This document shows, in pieces, positions 47,472-59,999 of a DNA stretch of 64,000 nucleotides (positions within the stretch are counted from its first letter, which is position 1; each line of letters opens with the position of its first letter). Under the pieces are notes generated by a model, which saw only the letters and a program-made list of their open reading frames with translations, was not told the DNA's origin and ran no database searches. The stretch covers positions 78,823,539-78,887,538 of the forward strand of contig CM051519.1 of NCBI GenBank assembly GCA_028015205.1. Reading direction: 5' to 3'. The DNA is from Mytilisepta virgata. Its lineage: Eukaryota > Mollusca > Bivalvia > Mytilida > Mytilidae. Made by a program: the position numbers and the translations under genes.

Positions 47472-47779
47472 TAATTAAAAAACTTATGTTTAAAATCTCG
47501 CATGGATAAATTAATGCATTCTCACATGGTAGTTGGTGTTAAAAAATGAAATTGTCTACACGCAGTAAGTATTTTAGATGTAGGTATAATAGCTATTTAT
47601 CAAAAACTCTGTTTTAAATAGTTGTATTGTAAAATTATAAGATTTTAGTTCTATATGAACACATACATTTCAACGTTATATATTACTTCAGAACTCAATG
47701 CGAAATCAGAGAACTCTAACTATTAAGCACTTGCTTACAGGAAGTATAATAATGAGGAATATTTCCCCGAACAAATATA

Positions 47780-48150
47780 ATTATATCCCCCGGAAACAAA
47801 GTTTGGGGGTATACAGGTTTCAGTATGTCAGTCTGTCCGGCTGTACGTTGTCCGCAACTTCTCCTACATTTCTTGCAAGATTCTCATGAAACTTCCTGGA
47901 GTGTTAGAGCACTATATGGAGATGTGCATATTGTCAGGAATTTCTGTTTGGACAAGAAACGTAAAAGATATGGCTGTTTTGGACTTAGGCATTTTTTAAC
48001 AAAACTTCGTCTATTGTCCGCAACTCCTCCCACATTACTTGAATGATTCTCATGAAACTTTATGGAGTGTTAGATCACAAGATGGAGATGTGAATATTTT
48101 CAGGATATTCTGTTTGGGCGATCAATTTGAAAAATACGATGATTTGAACT
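47780..48150 (+). repeat. Two tandem units of about 170 bp
   Basis: The units share GTTGTCCGCAACTTCTCC / ATTGTCCGCAACTCCTCC, GATTCTCATGAAACTT and GGAGTGTTAGA. They follow a TTTGGGGGTATACAGGTTTC box. I associate this type with repeats seen in many invertebrate genomes. Confidence 0.65.
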
Positions 48151-48229
48151 TTGTGTAGTATTCCAAACAGACACGTTGATGCGGGATATTGGTCCCTTTC
48201 AAGACAGTTCTAGTTGTATTTACGATTTT

Positions 48230-48620
48230 TACGATGTTACACTTATTTTTGCTTTTTGAAGCTAGTTTTCACTCCACATATAAGTATCAATTTAATATAC
48301 TAAAATAATAAACTAGTGACCGCTAATACAATTTGTTAAAAGTAAAATGAGATTTTCAATGGCAATAATATCATTCTAGAAAAAGGAATTTTTAGAAATC
48401 ATAATTTAAAGTCTAAGAAGATTTGACATTTTATAGTGATATCGACGCGCATTCTATATATTTTTACACATCTATTTGTCAAAACTTTGCAAACTACATT
48501 TTGGGAATTACTAAAGTGACATACATTACTATTTTGATATTCAGATGAAATTCAGCATGCTCTAGTTGTATACAAAATTTTATAAAAATTCGAAATACAG
48601 CCCATTTAATTACCTCCTAC
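48230..48620 (+). repeat. Repeat shared with 36340-36830
   Basis: See the 36340 copy for landmarks. The copies are clearly related but diverged. Confidence 0.65.
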
Positions 48621-48624
48621 CATA

Positions 48625-50580
48625 AGCCAATAGCCGATGTGGATTAATTGGTTCACCTCCATTACTATTATAAGTGACTTGTATGGATGTATCTTTTGGC
48701 AACCGAAATAAAGGGGGAAATCTTATCTGAATGAGATACTCAAAGGGGGGATTATAAACATGTTATAAGGTTGTATGCTCAAAGGGGGACAGAATTGTAC
48801 TTTTGGGTCACTTGAAATGCTTTTTGAAACAATAACCTTGGACCAGAAGCCAAAATATTGCACAAAGTGGTAATCCCAAGAGCTTCAAAACCTGTACCCA
48901 TGCTGCATGAAAAATATATGGCCCATATTGATAATGGAAACCACAAAACCTCCTACAAAAATCTACACTACAAAGTACATACACGTGCATGCAATAATAA
49001 AACATGTAATCACATAGAAAAACGTGGCAGTAGTTAGCCACTTCAGTAGTACTGAACAATGACAGAACATATAGGTAAAACTATACTTTCTATGCAGTAA
49101 TAGTCAGTTAAAACATTTCACACGCCAGTAAAATAGCAAGACCTAAACGTTCTGGCTATCATGAAATATCATTAATGTCACTCTAAGTAACTGATTGTTA
49201 ACTTAATTTGACGTACTTCCCCAATCAAAAATTTTCTTCTGAAAGAACTAAATATTTACGGGCAAAAAAACTTAACGATACAAAGTCAATATATTTCCAT
49301 ATTTTTTTTATTATTATTGAAACAACATAAATTACAGAAACCACTCGTTGCATTAGGTACTATCTGAATCATGAATGGGCAAACAGACACTGTTGTTTTC
49401 CAACAGTATTAGGCCACTAAACAAAAAGCAATCAAGGCTTTGATTTTATTAGATGGAGAGAAGGAATCTGAAGAAAATATAGACTTTAAAATAATTAGGG
49501 CAACTTTCTCACCTGTATCACCCCTTGAGCAATTTTCAAAACGTAAACCTAGGGTTTCAAAAATCCTGTATATTTGTTCTTAAGATTGTTAATAATAACA
49601 ATCAAAGAAGATACTTAATGTAAAAAAAAATAACAAAAATGCTTGATAACTGCCGCTATATCACAGCTTTTAAGGTGGAAATCTTGGGTTTGCTCGTAAT
49701 CAACCATTAACTTTTGAGTTTTTAACATGCAAATATATGATATAACATCGTTTGCATGTTAAATGTTTAACATTTTGAAATTAACAGCGATGGATTTAAA
49801 CAAAATACAGGAGAAAGTGGACCCTGGGAAAAGGGACGAGCACCTTAATTTGATGGGAAAAAAAAAATTCAAACTGAAAAATTCTTGGATACAAATTGTT
49901 TGGTTGAAAAAATTGAAGAAAATTAAAATCGAAGGGTTGCTATAAATTTGTAATATGCGATTCCAATTCATAAGTCATTTATTTTCTGTAGAATAATTTT
50001 CCTGCTATTAGTCTTCAAAACACTGGTCTTAGATCATGATTAGTGCACAGTTTTCGTTTTCACCTCTATAAATTTACTGTATTTATTCCGCATTTAGTTT
50101 TTTGCCCCTTATAAAAGCATTTTTTTAATTGTTTTTGTTCTAAATTTATAGTAGAATGATCAAAGTTGATGCTTTAAAAGTTTGAATGATATGTCATTAA
50201 TTTAATGGTGATTTGGTCAGATGGATAAGTGTCGATATTTGGTTGTTGTCTGATGTCTGCGAGATTTCTGCCACCCTACGACATATTTTTGTCAATATTT
50301 TTAGTAAGCCCCGTCTTTTTTGTTAATTTTGATATTATGAGAGAAATTAAGTATTCTTTGCACATGAGAAAGATTTTCAAGTTTGAGCTTGTGCGATTTT
50401 TTTTATTCAATCTTAATTTTGGCATTTGTGGTCTCGGACCCACTAATTAAATTATCTTTTGTGACATTATTGAAGACAGATTCTAACGGTATAAACCGTT
50501 AAAATTCCTGAATTGAAAAGTATTTAAGGATTAAAATAATCATATTATTTCTTTGTGTTAATTGATTGAAAACTAGTCAG
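48625..50580. other. Intergenic, no gene seen
   Basis: Contains two short AAAGGGGG repeats near 48710-48785. A minus-strand frame at 48808-49059 has a hydrophobic C-terminal part but no family I recognise. Nothing else supported. Confidence 0.4.
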
Positions 50581-50584
50581 GCAA

Positions 50585-50606
50585 GAATGGTCACCAAGAG
50601 TCCAGT
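50585..50606 (+). promoter_or_regulatory. Shared upstream motif, gene 6
   Basis: GAATGGTCACCAAGAGTCCA, about 160 bp before the start codon. It is a diverged form of the motif of genes 3-5, followed by a TTACGTCA CRE-like site. Confidence 0.4.
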
Positions 50607-50762
50607 TAGATCCATTACGTCATCTTTAACATAAATCTATTGTTAGGTTGCTATGAAGTTTTTCGGCAAACAAAAAACACATATAAATGGAAAAATAACA
50701 TATTTTCAATACAGTTTTGTCAACAGTGTAGGAAAGGTATTTCGAATTTTTCGGCAGACAAA

Positions 50763-52208
50763 ATGGCTAGTGGAGATTTGGATTTGGTCAACAGAGATCC
50801 TAATAACATAAATGCTCATTTAGGGGTATGTTTTTATTTTAATTTACCAATTTTTATTATTTAAATTATTCTTAAATTAACTTTATTTATCTATACCTAA
50901 ATGGAAAGTATTAAATTTATGCTTTAATAAATCAATTTTTCACATTATTTAGTATAAAGCATCAGACCACACACACATATTTATCACAGCTTTTATATAT
51001 AGGTTCAGAAAAAATGCTATTCTGTCTTTATCAATCTGTTATTTTTATAAATATTGCAAGAAAAGTATGTTTAAAAGTTCGACCTACGATGAACAATTTG
51101 CCGAAAAGCATAATTTGAAAGGAATTGTTTCCCTTTACAATTATAAAACAAAATTATTTCTTTCTTCGATATTAACACATTTTAACTTTATATTCAAGTT
51201 TGACAACAAACATTAGAAGCAAAAATAAAAACTTGATATTTCAAAAATTTGTATAAGCCAAATAACAGGCGTAAATTAATAGTGATTAAAACACTGTAAG
51301 AATTTACTGACCGAGACCTCATTGCTATAACCAATAATCTGAATAATCTGACAAATTTGAACAACTGAAGTATAATACATTCAAAATACTACCACCATAT
51401 GCTATTTTTTTTTATTATCATAGTAAATAATATAAAAGATAAATTATAAGAGTATGTTATTATTTTTTTGGAAGGGGAAGGGAGGGCGGGTGGGGGAGGG
51501 GGAAGAACTCCAAAAGTTTGTGAAAAATAAAGATTTGAATATGATCTGGAATCTAATTCAACTGTATTATGAAAAAGGAATTTATATAGGGCAATTGTCA
51601 AGAAGACAACAACGACGAAACAAAATGTACTGTCAAAAAATAGACATTTAGTGGTACATATATTTAAAAGAAGGTCTCGCTTGCGCACCAACAACTCCAA
51701 GCTCGTGGATAGCAAAAAAAAAATCCAAGACCAACCCACCCTCTGAAATAAATTTGTTGCTTCCTGAACGTATACAAATAACGAATACCGAAAACAATCG
51801 ATTGTGATGATCGTCTTCTTAATAATATTTCATTTTGTTTGATTATTAGACTTTCATGAGATTTTATTGATATTTTTTTAGACTCTGCACTTCAACGATG
51901 TATTCGGAGAACCTGATGGAATACATAGTATGGACTGTGTATATAAGATTTCCTATCACTGCTTCAACTGCTGGAAGAAACTGGCTTACACTCTTCTGAC
52001 ATTGTGTTACGGAATATGTTTAGCTGCAGAATGGGCAATTATCTTCGCATATGTAGCGTTCTACCACATTTGGGTAATTTCACCATGTATGAAATTGTTC
52101 GAGATGAATTGTGGACTATGCCAGAGAGTATACGCCAACATTGTCAACTGCTGTATTGTCCCTTGGTGTGAGGCATGTGGAACAGTGTTCCATGCGTTCA
52201 AGAGATAA
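50763..52208 (+). CDS. Caveolin-like gene 6 (two exons)
   Basis: Caveolin-family protein of 129 aa. Exon 1 is 50763-50825 (MASGDLDLVNRDPNNINAHL then G), and its LVNRDP is the form found in vertebrate caveolins. The donor is GTATGT. The intron is 50826-51881 and is AT-rich, with a G-rich stretch near 51470-51505. Exon 2 is 51882-52208, after a TATTTTTTTAG acceptor, and starts TLHFNDVFGEPDGIHSMDC. The protein is almost the same as gene 4 across exon 2. The middle of exon 2 is base-for-base the same as in genes 4, 5 and 8. AATAAA is at 52497-52502. The gene faces gene 7 tail to tail. Confidence 0.92.
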
Positions 52209-52496
52209 ATACTGTGGGAAGAAAGTGAAGATAATTTTCAATCAAACTGTTAGTTCTGCCAAATAGTCGACATGTATATTAAGTTTAATATGAACACATT
52301 ACAGAGATATATATGAATTAAGAATCTCGAAATGTATAAAAATGAACTCTCCCAGCTTGAACATTATGGTCGATTTGAAGACCTTTATATTTCTTCTTGT
52401 TTCGTTTTAAATGAAGTTTAATGAGTTTGATCTATTTCATTCGTGTATATTTTATAAGCTCAACAAAGCAAAGCTGTGATAAATGTGTTTTAATTA

Positions 52497-52502
52497 AATA
52501 AA
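52497..52502 (+). terminator. Polyadenylation signal, gene 6
   Basis: AATAAA 289 bp after the gene 6 stop codon. Confidence 0.5.
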
Positions 52503-52693
52503 ACCATCTGCTAGTTATTCTATGTAATTGTTTTCTTGTCCCACTACTGATTTGTCAAATTTAAATTAGATTGTTCGTCTTCCCAGGCAGCTATCTTTTT
52601 TTATTTTTTACATTAGCGTTAGTGACCATTTTACAGCCCAAATTTTTGTTGCCACTTTCCTCTTAAGACTAATTGTCTATGCCTTAATTGTAC

Positions 52694-52754
52694 TACAACG
52701 TTTTTGTGTGAAATTTATAGTTCAGAACTATAAATGTCACGCAAAAACGTTGTA
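52694..52754. repeat. Near-perfect palindrome, 30-bp arms
   Basis: Arms 52694-52723 and 52725-52754 are reverse complements with two mismatches and a one-base spacer, centred on TTCAGAA. The left arm includes TACAACGTTTTTGTGTGA. Confidence 0.85.
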
Positions 52755-54680
52755 ATCTTTGACATTTGTTCTAGTGGTGGACATCTGTTTTAACTGATGA
52801 CAAGACCTATAGTTCCATTCACATTTCGCAAAAAAAAAATTTAACACGAAATATTTATTACAACTCACGGTTTCAGATCCTCTGATAGACAAATTAGTCC
52901 TGTGTTCTTTGATTAATGTTGAAACATGTAACATGTATTGCAAGAAAACTGAGAGAAACTTATGGAAGATAGTAGCGTTTTTGTTTTTATACCCAGCTTT
53001 TTTTGCAGTCATATGATGACTTTTATCAGTGTTTGAGATTTCTGCTATCATCAGTCATATATACGGTATGATTTCTTAATGAAAGAAACTGGCAAGAGTT
53101 TTGTAATGTTTTCCTCGACACGTGTGTCAATTAAAGGCCACCAAAATTGTTTCAGACTGGGTACTTTATATGCTGTAAATAACTATGTTTACACTATTCT
53201 TCTAAGATGTGCAGGAAATATTATAATAATACGTTATCTATACATATCATTTATACTTTTAGGATTCCGTCTCATCAATATTCACCCCATATTTCGTTAT
53301 ACCTCTATATATCTTTATATTATATTTCTAGAACAAGATACTACAGGTAAATGCTGTTCAAAGCACAAAAAATACACAAAACATCTAAGCAAGTGTTTTA
53401 CCGGCTATTGTAACGGTTTATAAATCAAAACTGAAATAACGAAAATTAATATATGCCTTAATCAAAAAGTCGGTCGAGTTTTATCATCTATAAATGATAT
53501 CCTTTTCAAATGCAAAATGAGTTTGCTGGCGATGAGTTAGCGGAACAAAACTAAAAAAAAACAAGTCGATGGCGGAAAATGTTAAAATACAATATTGATA
53601 ACTATCCCCAAGTGTAAAGAATTTTGAAATCCAAGAGTAGTGTTTTGCATGTGCCGCTCACCCCAACCCTCCCCCTCTTCCGCGATATCAATTGTAGAAT
53701 TGATGTCATTTGATTTTCAACGTTATATACAATGAAAATTGTCCGTTCCTGTAATATTGTTGTGTCAGCAATGAAAAGATATTAGGATGGGAATAAACGA
53801 CTGAAATTTCAATTTGTAACCTTTCAAAAAGTAAGGAATAATATGCTTTTGGCGTGGCCAATGATGCGAGCACAGCAGTAGCCCTTTCGAGAAACTCATT
53901 TCTGGTATCGCGATTCTGATTGTAAAATTATAATTTGAAGCAAGTTATTTGCCTTACTTCCGATTCCGGCGAACGAAACTTTTTCTAGCCTTAGTATGTA
54001 GCACAATATGGCTGCCCCACTAAAAAAAGACACAAAAGACTTTTCTAAATGACCCATATGTATAAAATGCATATGCTCTTATAGAGCTCGCTGCGCTCGC
54101 TATAAGACTAACATTTAAAGGGTAACAAAAACATGCGACTGAAGAATTTGGTGGAAAAAAAAGTCAGACTCAAAATTAGATTTTGAGAAAATGCAGAAAT
54201 GATATCTGCAGATAATAATTATTGTTGATTTTTTTGGGAAAAGTTGCGTTAGCAAAACAATCGCACGAATGCTGTGCAAAAAATTCAGGATCCAGGATTA
54301 CTTCCTTGCTACTCTCTTTTCCCAAATCAATTAGTCTCTCAATGTTTCCTATATTTATTATTATAAATGTAGAAAACTCATGACATCCTGACGTAAACTA
54401 TGATAGTTGGGCGTATTGAACTTGCTATTGAATGAGATATTGTTCTCTGTGTCGAAGACCTCAGTTTGACTTTAAACAGAAGAACAGAAATAAAAGCACT
54501 GTTTCTTTGCATAAACTGTTACATGTATACATGTATGTAGAGGTTTTGTGTTAAGAATTTATCCAAGATGTACCTTCTTTCATATATAAAATAAATAAAT
54601 AAATATATAGAAAAAGTAGACATAAATGATTTTAGAAAAACTCAACTCAAATCAATCTATTTGTACTAATTGTGTTTGTT
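52755..54680. other. Intergenic, no gene seen
   Basis: AT-rich spacer. A small hairpin CTTATAGAGC ... GCTATAAG lies near 54078-54106. The frames across 52737-53051 and 53079-53423 lack family motifs and are not called. Confidence 0.4.
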
Positions 54681-54683
54681 TGT

Positions 54684-55140
54684 TTGTTTAGTTGGGGTTT
54701 GACGCCGTTTTCATGGAATAGAGAATGGAAACGGGGAATGTGTCAAAGAGACAAAAACGCGCCCAAAGAGCAGAAAACAGCTCAAGGCTACCAATAGGTC
54801 TTCAACGCAGCGAGAAAATCCCGCATCCAGAGGTGGGCTTCAGCTGGCTCCTTAACAATACTGTAATGTATACTAGTTCAGCAAAATGGACGACACACTA
54901 AACTCCGAAACATAAAAATGAACCAAAATTTAAAAAACACACAAGACTAACAAAGACTAGAGGCCCCTGACTTGGACAGGCGCAAAAATGCGGCGGGGTT
55001 AAACATGTTTTGTGAGATCTCAACCCTCCCCCTATACCTCTAGCCAATGTGGAACACATTTGGCTATTTCGCGGCGGCCAGTTTTTATTGATGGAGGAAG
55101 CCGGAGTAACCGGAGAGAACCACCGACCTTCGGTAGGAAA
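54684..55140 (+). repeat. Mussel-type dispersed repeat
   Basis: Contains CTTGGACAGGCGCAAAAATG, CGGCGGGGTTAAACATGTTT and CTCAACCCTCCCCCTATACC, preceded by AACGCAGCGAGAAAATCCCG. I recall this as an abundant repeat of Mytilus genomes. A degraded copy lies near 60950-61050. It is a main reason for the organism call. Confidence 0.6.
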
Positions 55141-55405
55141 TGTACTAATTGTGAGAGTAATGGATTCCATAATAGTTTTAGTACTATCTGTTATTTGAAA
55201 ATATGTGATCAACAACAAAATGTTAAAGAACTTTAATTTCATGTTATTATATCTGACCTCGTTTCTTATGAAAGTGAGCACTGAGTAGCAAATGTAACAT
55301 TTCAATGTATACCAAAACATCCAAATTATTACAATTAGAAAATACAGGATAGTATCTACTGAAAGTTTACAGTGGGTATTTATGTAATATATGAGAAAAT
55401 GCAAA

Positions 55406-58241
55406 CTAGTTCTTTTTAAATGCATGGAACACAGTTCCGAAAGCTTCACAGACAGGAACACAACAACAGTTGATAATAGCAGCATAGATTCTTTGGCAGA
55501 GTCCACAGTTGATTTCAAAAATCTTCATACACGGTGATATAAACCAGATATGGTAGAAAGCTATGTAGGCAAATTCACATCCCCATTCTGCTGCAATACA
55601 CATCCCACAGCACGTGGTCATAATTATGTAACACAATCGTTTCCATAATTCAAAGCATTTATTGGAGAGTTTCCATACACAGTCAATACTGTGTGTTCCA
55701 TCGGGTTCACCAAAGACATCGTTAAAATGAAGAGTCTGAAACACACAAAATTGATATAGATGTAGATATATCTTTGTTATCGCTTTTGGGGCTTTTGAAT
55801 CTGCTGCACATGTAATGTTTTGAGTTTATTTTTGGATCGTAAATCGTGTGTTCAAAATTAATATCATAGAAGAAGAGTTATTACAGATTTATGGCTTTTA
55901 GTCTTCCAAATGTTTCGGTTTTAATGCTGCTGATGAGAGGTAACTCCTTGAAATGCGTCGTACTCAGCATAGTATAAATTTACTGTATCTAATATTAGTA
56001 TCTTTGAATTGTTATTTTTAGCTATTTGCTTAAGACTCTTCGGGGTAATATGATCTTGCTACAAAATGTTAGCCGTTTACTCATCATTAAAAACATTACA
56101 GATGAAGAACAACTATAAAACTGTTGTTTACATGATTTGTGTATTATTCGAGTGTTCATCTCTCGTACCTTAACCCGGTATTTACTTGACGTATATTGAG
56201 TCCGGTTTATGTCTCTGGTGGTAGATGTACATACATGTATCAGTGTTTTCGGTTACAATGTTTTCGATGACATAATTTTTTACGCTATTAATATATATAT
56301 GTTGATTCTATGTACAATTAAAACATTTCAATGGAAATGACTTATACAGACACAGTACGTAAAATGAAAAGAGTAAATTCTTCTAAATAATCTAAATATT
56401 GTTTTGTTAAGATATTATCTATAGATTAACTTTCACAACTTTAGCACATCTTTGCAGAGCAAAATTATAATTTGTTGAAATGGTCCGTTTACAAGAAGAA
56501 CTGTATATACATACCTACACGTTGAATTTTGCAGGTTATAATACATGAAAATTTCAAAGTCATTTAAATTAAAGGCTCTACACCTTAATATCACCCATGG
56601 TATAAACGAAAAAATCAACCAAAACTCCCACCAGAGAACTAAATACCAGTGAAATCAAAAGGTCTAGCCATAATTATTTAAAAACTTCAACAGAGATACT
56701 CTTAGCTTCGATTAATTCTTTGTTGTTGTTCTTGTTGTTTTTTTATTTATTTTTTTTTTATCACGTTACATTTTTGAGAGTCGCACTAGTACTGGTAAAC
56801 TAATTAAACGTTCATAAACCAACAGATATATCCCCTCATCAGTAAAAACAAACACTAAATGTCAATATTCAACCATTAAATGACTCACGATTTTACATTG
56901 CTTTAGGCATGCAAGAATTTAGAATTCAAATAAAATTGGCTTCTAACCAGAAATCTTGTCACGGCAAAACGTATGCTCAAAAGTATATATCAATAGAATA
57001 TCTATACCTGCAAAGAACCCGATAATATATTTATCGTATTTTTATCGGGAGGGGGGGGGGGAATCTGCTGGAAAAAAGAGCTTTTCACCGTTTTTCAAGT
57101 CAAGTTTTCTTGATCAACGTCAGGTCAAAACATTTTGACGTCGGTGTTAACTTCGGTTCATCATTAAGAACTCTGTGCAGGATGAGATAGATGTAGATAA
57201 ATACGATAAAATATGTTTTTATCATCCTTCCCTGTGACTCTATCAGCTTGTTGAGCAGCTCCGAAAAATTCGTATCAAGAAGCATGTGCGCTGAGCAGGA
57301 GTTATCAACGGTCAGCAGGACTTATCAACAAATTCTCCCAATGTTTGCCAGCTTAGAACTTATTAAATAGCTTTCAAAATTGCAAAATATTAATAAATAT
57401 ATCAAGATTTGGTGTTCTTTTTTTATATTATGGCGTTTTATTTAAATGAATGATGAAGAAATTTCTAAAAGTGACATCAACAAAATGTGTCTTTCCTCGA
57501 TGCTGATAATGTTTGCTGGGACTTCTTTCCGCTCTTTCCATTGCATTTCATTATTTGCGATTAAATCAAATTTTTACGCTTTATTTTTATATGTCCATAT
57601 TTTCCCCTGAATTAGTACAAAAACGACTAAATGTTGTTTAAATATGTCGTCTCCTTGGTTAAATTTGAGTGATTATTTTATGTTGCGCATATTTTAGTCA
57701 GAAGTTATTTCGCGAATGGAGACGGACTATGACGTCAACGAGGTTGCAAGTTTGAAAGCGGGTGCTTCAGTTTCCAGGAAAATCATGAACAAAGATTTCC
57801 AGACTGATTTTGTTTTTTAAAACATGAAAATACACCTAATGTCGGTTTTTATATCGTTTATAAGACATTTTACATGAACATTCAGGAAATATATACTTAT
57901 TCTGGCTCAAGGGATGATATATTATGATATCTAGCTGTCAAAATGCAGATAATATATACATATCTAATTTAATAGCAGCTAGAATTTGTAAAATTTTACC
58001 CAGTGAGCCAGAATATGAAGTCTGTAGTGATCGATAAGCGATATCTTCAGCCTGTTTGATATAAATTTTGCTTAGCTGCTGAACAGGCTGATACAACCGT
58101 AGATAGGGGTGATAAATTGTATAAGCAGAAGAAAAGTATGAGTTTGCAATGTTCAGTTTTGTGAAATATTAAACTTACCCCTAAATGAGCATTAATTCCA
58201 TTAGGATCTCTGTTGACCAGATCAATTTCTGCACCTGACAT
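55406..58241 (-). CDS. Caveolin-like gene 7 (two exons)
   Basis: Caveolin-family protein of 130 aa. Exon 1 is 58241-58179 (MSGAEIDLVNRDPNGINAHL then G) with donor GTAAGT. The intron is 58178-55736 (2.4 kb, the longest in the cluster). Exon 2 is 55735-55406, after a GTGTTTCAG acceptor, and encodes 109 aa with 14 Cys. The start TLHFNDVFGEPDGTHS and the end VCEAFGTVFHAFKKN match genes 3-6. The middle (WKRLCYIIMTTCCGMCIAAE then WGCEF) matches gene 2, so the gene is intermediate or mosaic. HIWFISPCMK keeps the P132-C133 equivalents. Convergent with gene 6. Confidence 0.92.
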
Positions 58242-58377
58242 TTTTAAAGAAACTGACAAACTGGAATATTAATCCGTTATGAATAAAGGAAGCTGGTTGT
58301 GTGAATAGAAACGTAAACTTTCCAGAATTTATACAAGTTTTTTATTTACTTATGTCATGGGAACAGGGTTGCATCCG

Positions 58378-58398
58378 TGAACATTGGATGACCATTAT
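58378..58398 (-). promoter_or_regulatory. Possible shared upstream motif, gene 7
   Basis: On the minus strand this reads AATGGTCATCCAATGTTCA, a weaker match to the motif of genes 3-6. It lies about 140-155 bp before the gene 7 start codon, with CATGACATAAG just downstream. Confidence 0.3.
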
Positions 58399-58834
58399 TT
58401 TCTAGAGACTTTTATTTGCAAAGTAAAGTCCAGTTTGTGTACCAAGTAAATATAAAATTTCTGAAGTAATATACTGGACCTTTTGATCGGTATATTATTG
58501 TCAACAAAAGATTGATTATTTTCCATGGTCCTGAATATTTGAACACAGCCCGTTTAATTGTTTTCCAGACTTCAAGATAGCACTTAATTACTGATATGAA
58601 AAAAAAGTAATTCGTCCACAGACTGTAGGAGAAACATGTATTATATAAGAGAAATGTATCAAAATCAGTATGCTGGTAAATTATCTCAAAAATCTTTAAA
58701 ACAATTGGAATTCAATTTTAACAATATTTAAAAATAGGTAATAGTACACCGAAGCACTAAGCTGAAAGAAAAATAAAATCGTCAATATTAAATCGAAAGA
58801 TTAAAATATAAACCCATCAAAATACAATTATTTG

Positions 58835-59340
58835 ATACCAAGTTTGATGCACAAGATGTGCACATTTCCTCGATTTACGACTCATCAGTAGTGCTAAAGA
58901 CTTAAAATGTTGAAAACCAAAACATCAATCCAAACAGTTGAAGAGCAAATTCAAAAATGCCAAAATGACCCAAAGGGGTAAAGTCAAACCATCTAAGGAC
59001 AAAACAACATAGGGAGATACTCCAGTTAGTTTTCACAAATTATACAATTTTGCAACAGTATATTTCATGTATATCGAAATGCTAGCAACTGAGCTGGGGA
59101 TACCCTCGGGGGCTTGGAGTCTACCAGCACCCAATTTTACAAATTGCACAAGGAAAGCATTACATATAATTAGTGTATGTTTGATGAATATTCTCTGCCA
59201 CCAAGATGTGTACATTTCGTCGAATTACTACTCATCGGCTGTGCTCAAGGCCATAACAATAACACACAAACGTTGAAAACAGTTAAAAATGCCAAAACCA
59301 CCAATAGGGCTCAGCCAAACCATCTAAGGACAAAAAAGGC
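58835..59340 (+). repeat. Dispersed repeat copies 2 and 3
   Basis: Two copies (58835-59030 and 59200-59340) share GTGTACATTTCGTCGA or a close form, CTCATCAGTAGTGCTAAAG / CTCATCGGCTGTGCTCAAGG, and CAAACCATCTAAGGACAAAA. Same family as 41165-41235 and 62690-62880. Confidence 0.65.
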
Positions 59341-59644
59341 TTTACAAAGGGCTATGTCTGTTTCTTGTGTTTTATGTATATTTTATGCAATTGTATTTAT
59401 TTGGAATGATGACCTTTGTTGAAATTTTAACACCACTTTTTCCAGCTTCTCTGGTGGTATGGGTTGCTTTTTTATAAATTGTTAAAATTGTAACTAAGTG
59501 CATAAAATTTCCATCATAAAATGTTTATTTCAAATAGTCAGTGTGTTAACTTTATAAATCAGCAGGAGCGTCCCTTATTGATATATGGGAATAATACACT
59601 TTGGTTTTGAAACCATCAGTAGTATTTTTTTTTAAATTGTTTGT

Positions 59645-59960
59645 AAAAGTTAACCCACTACTTACAACATATAAATCGATACGAATCCATTCATGTATAG
59701 AACATAACTGAAAAGTTAACTCTGTTTACCAGTGAAGAAAACTACTTTGTTATAGTAAAAATGTTTTTTGTTCACACCTAAAGCGATCCTGTCTTTTTCT
59801 TTTGCCAAAATCCTGGTTCTGCCTTTTTATTCTAAATTTGATCATAGCCCCCTCCCCCTAAAAATCAAATGTTGCTCCCTAAGCCGTTTTCAAAAGATGA
59901 TTTGGTAATATTTATAGGATTCGTATCGATTTATATGTTGTAAGTAGTGGGTTAACTTTT
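59645..59960. mobile_element. MITE-like element with 44-bp inverted ends
   Basis: Left end 59645-59688 and right end 59917-59960 are reverse complements over 44 bp with no mismatch seen, starting AAAAGTTAACCCACTACTTA. Inside lies an inverted partial copy of the 39524-39797 element (59770-59880). The target duplication is not clear. Confidence 0.8.
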
Positions 59961-59999
59961 GGACTTGACCAGCTATGTCCACTAGTTTCAATTGTCATT

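Noticed and set aside
48808..49059. Minus-strand frame with a hydrophobic end (AAWVQVLKLLGLPLCAIFWL)
   Set aside because: A TTTTTGTAG acceptor-like site lies inside, and another frame is also open after it, but I recognise no family and see no partner exon. Transcript data would decide.
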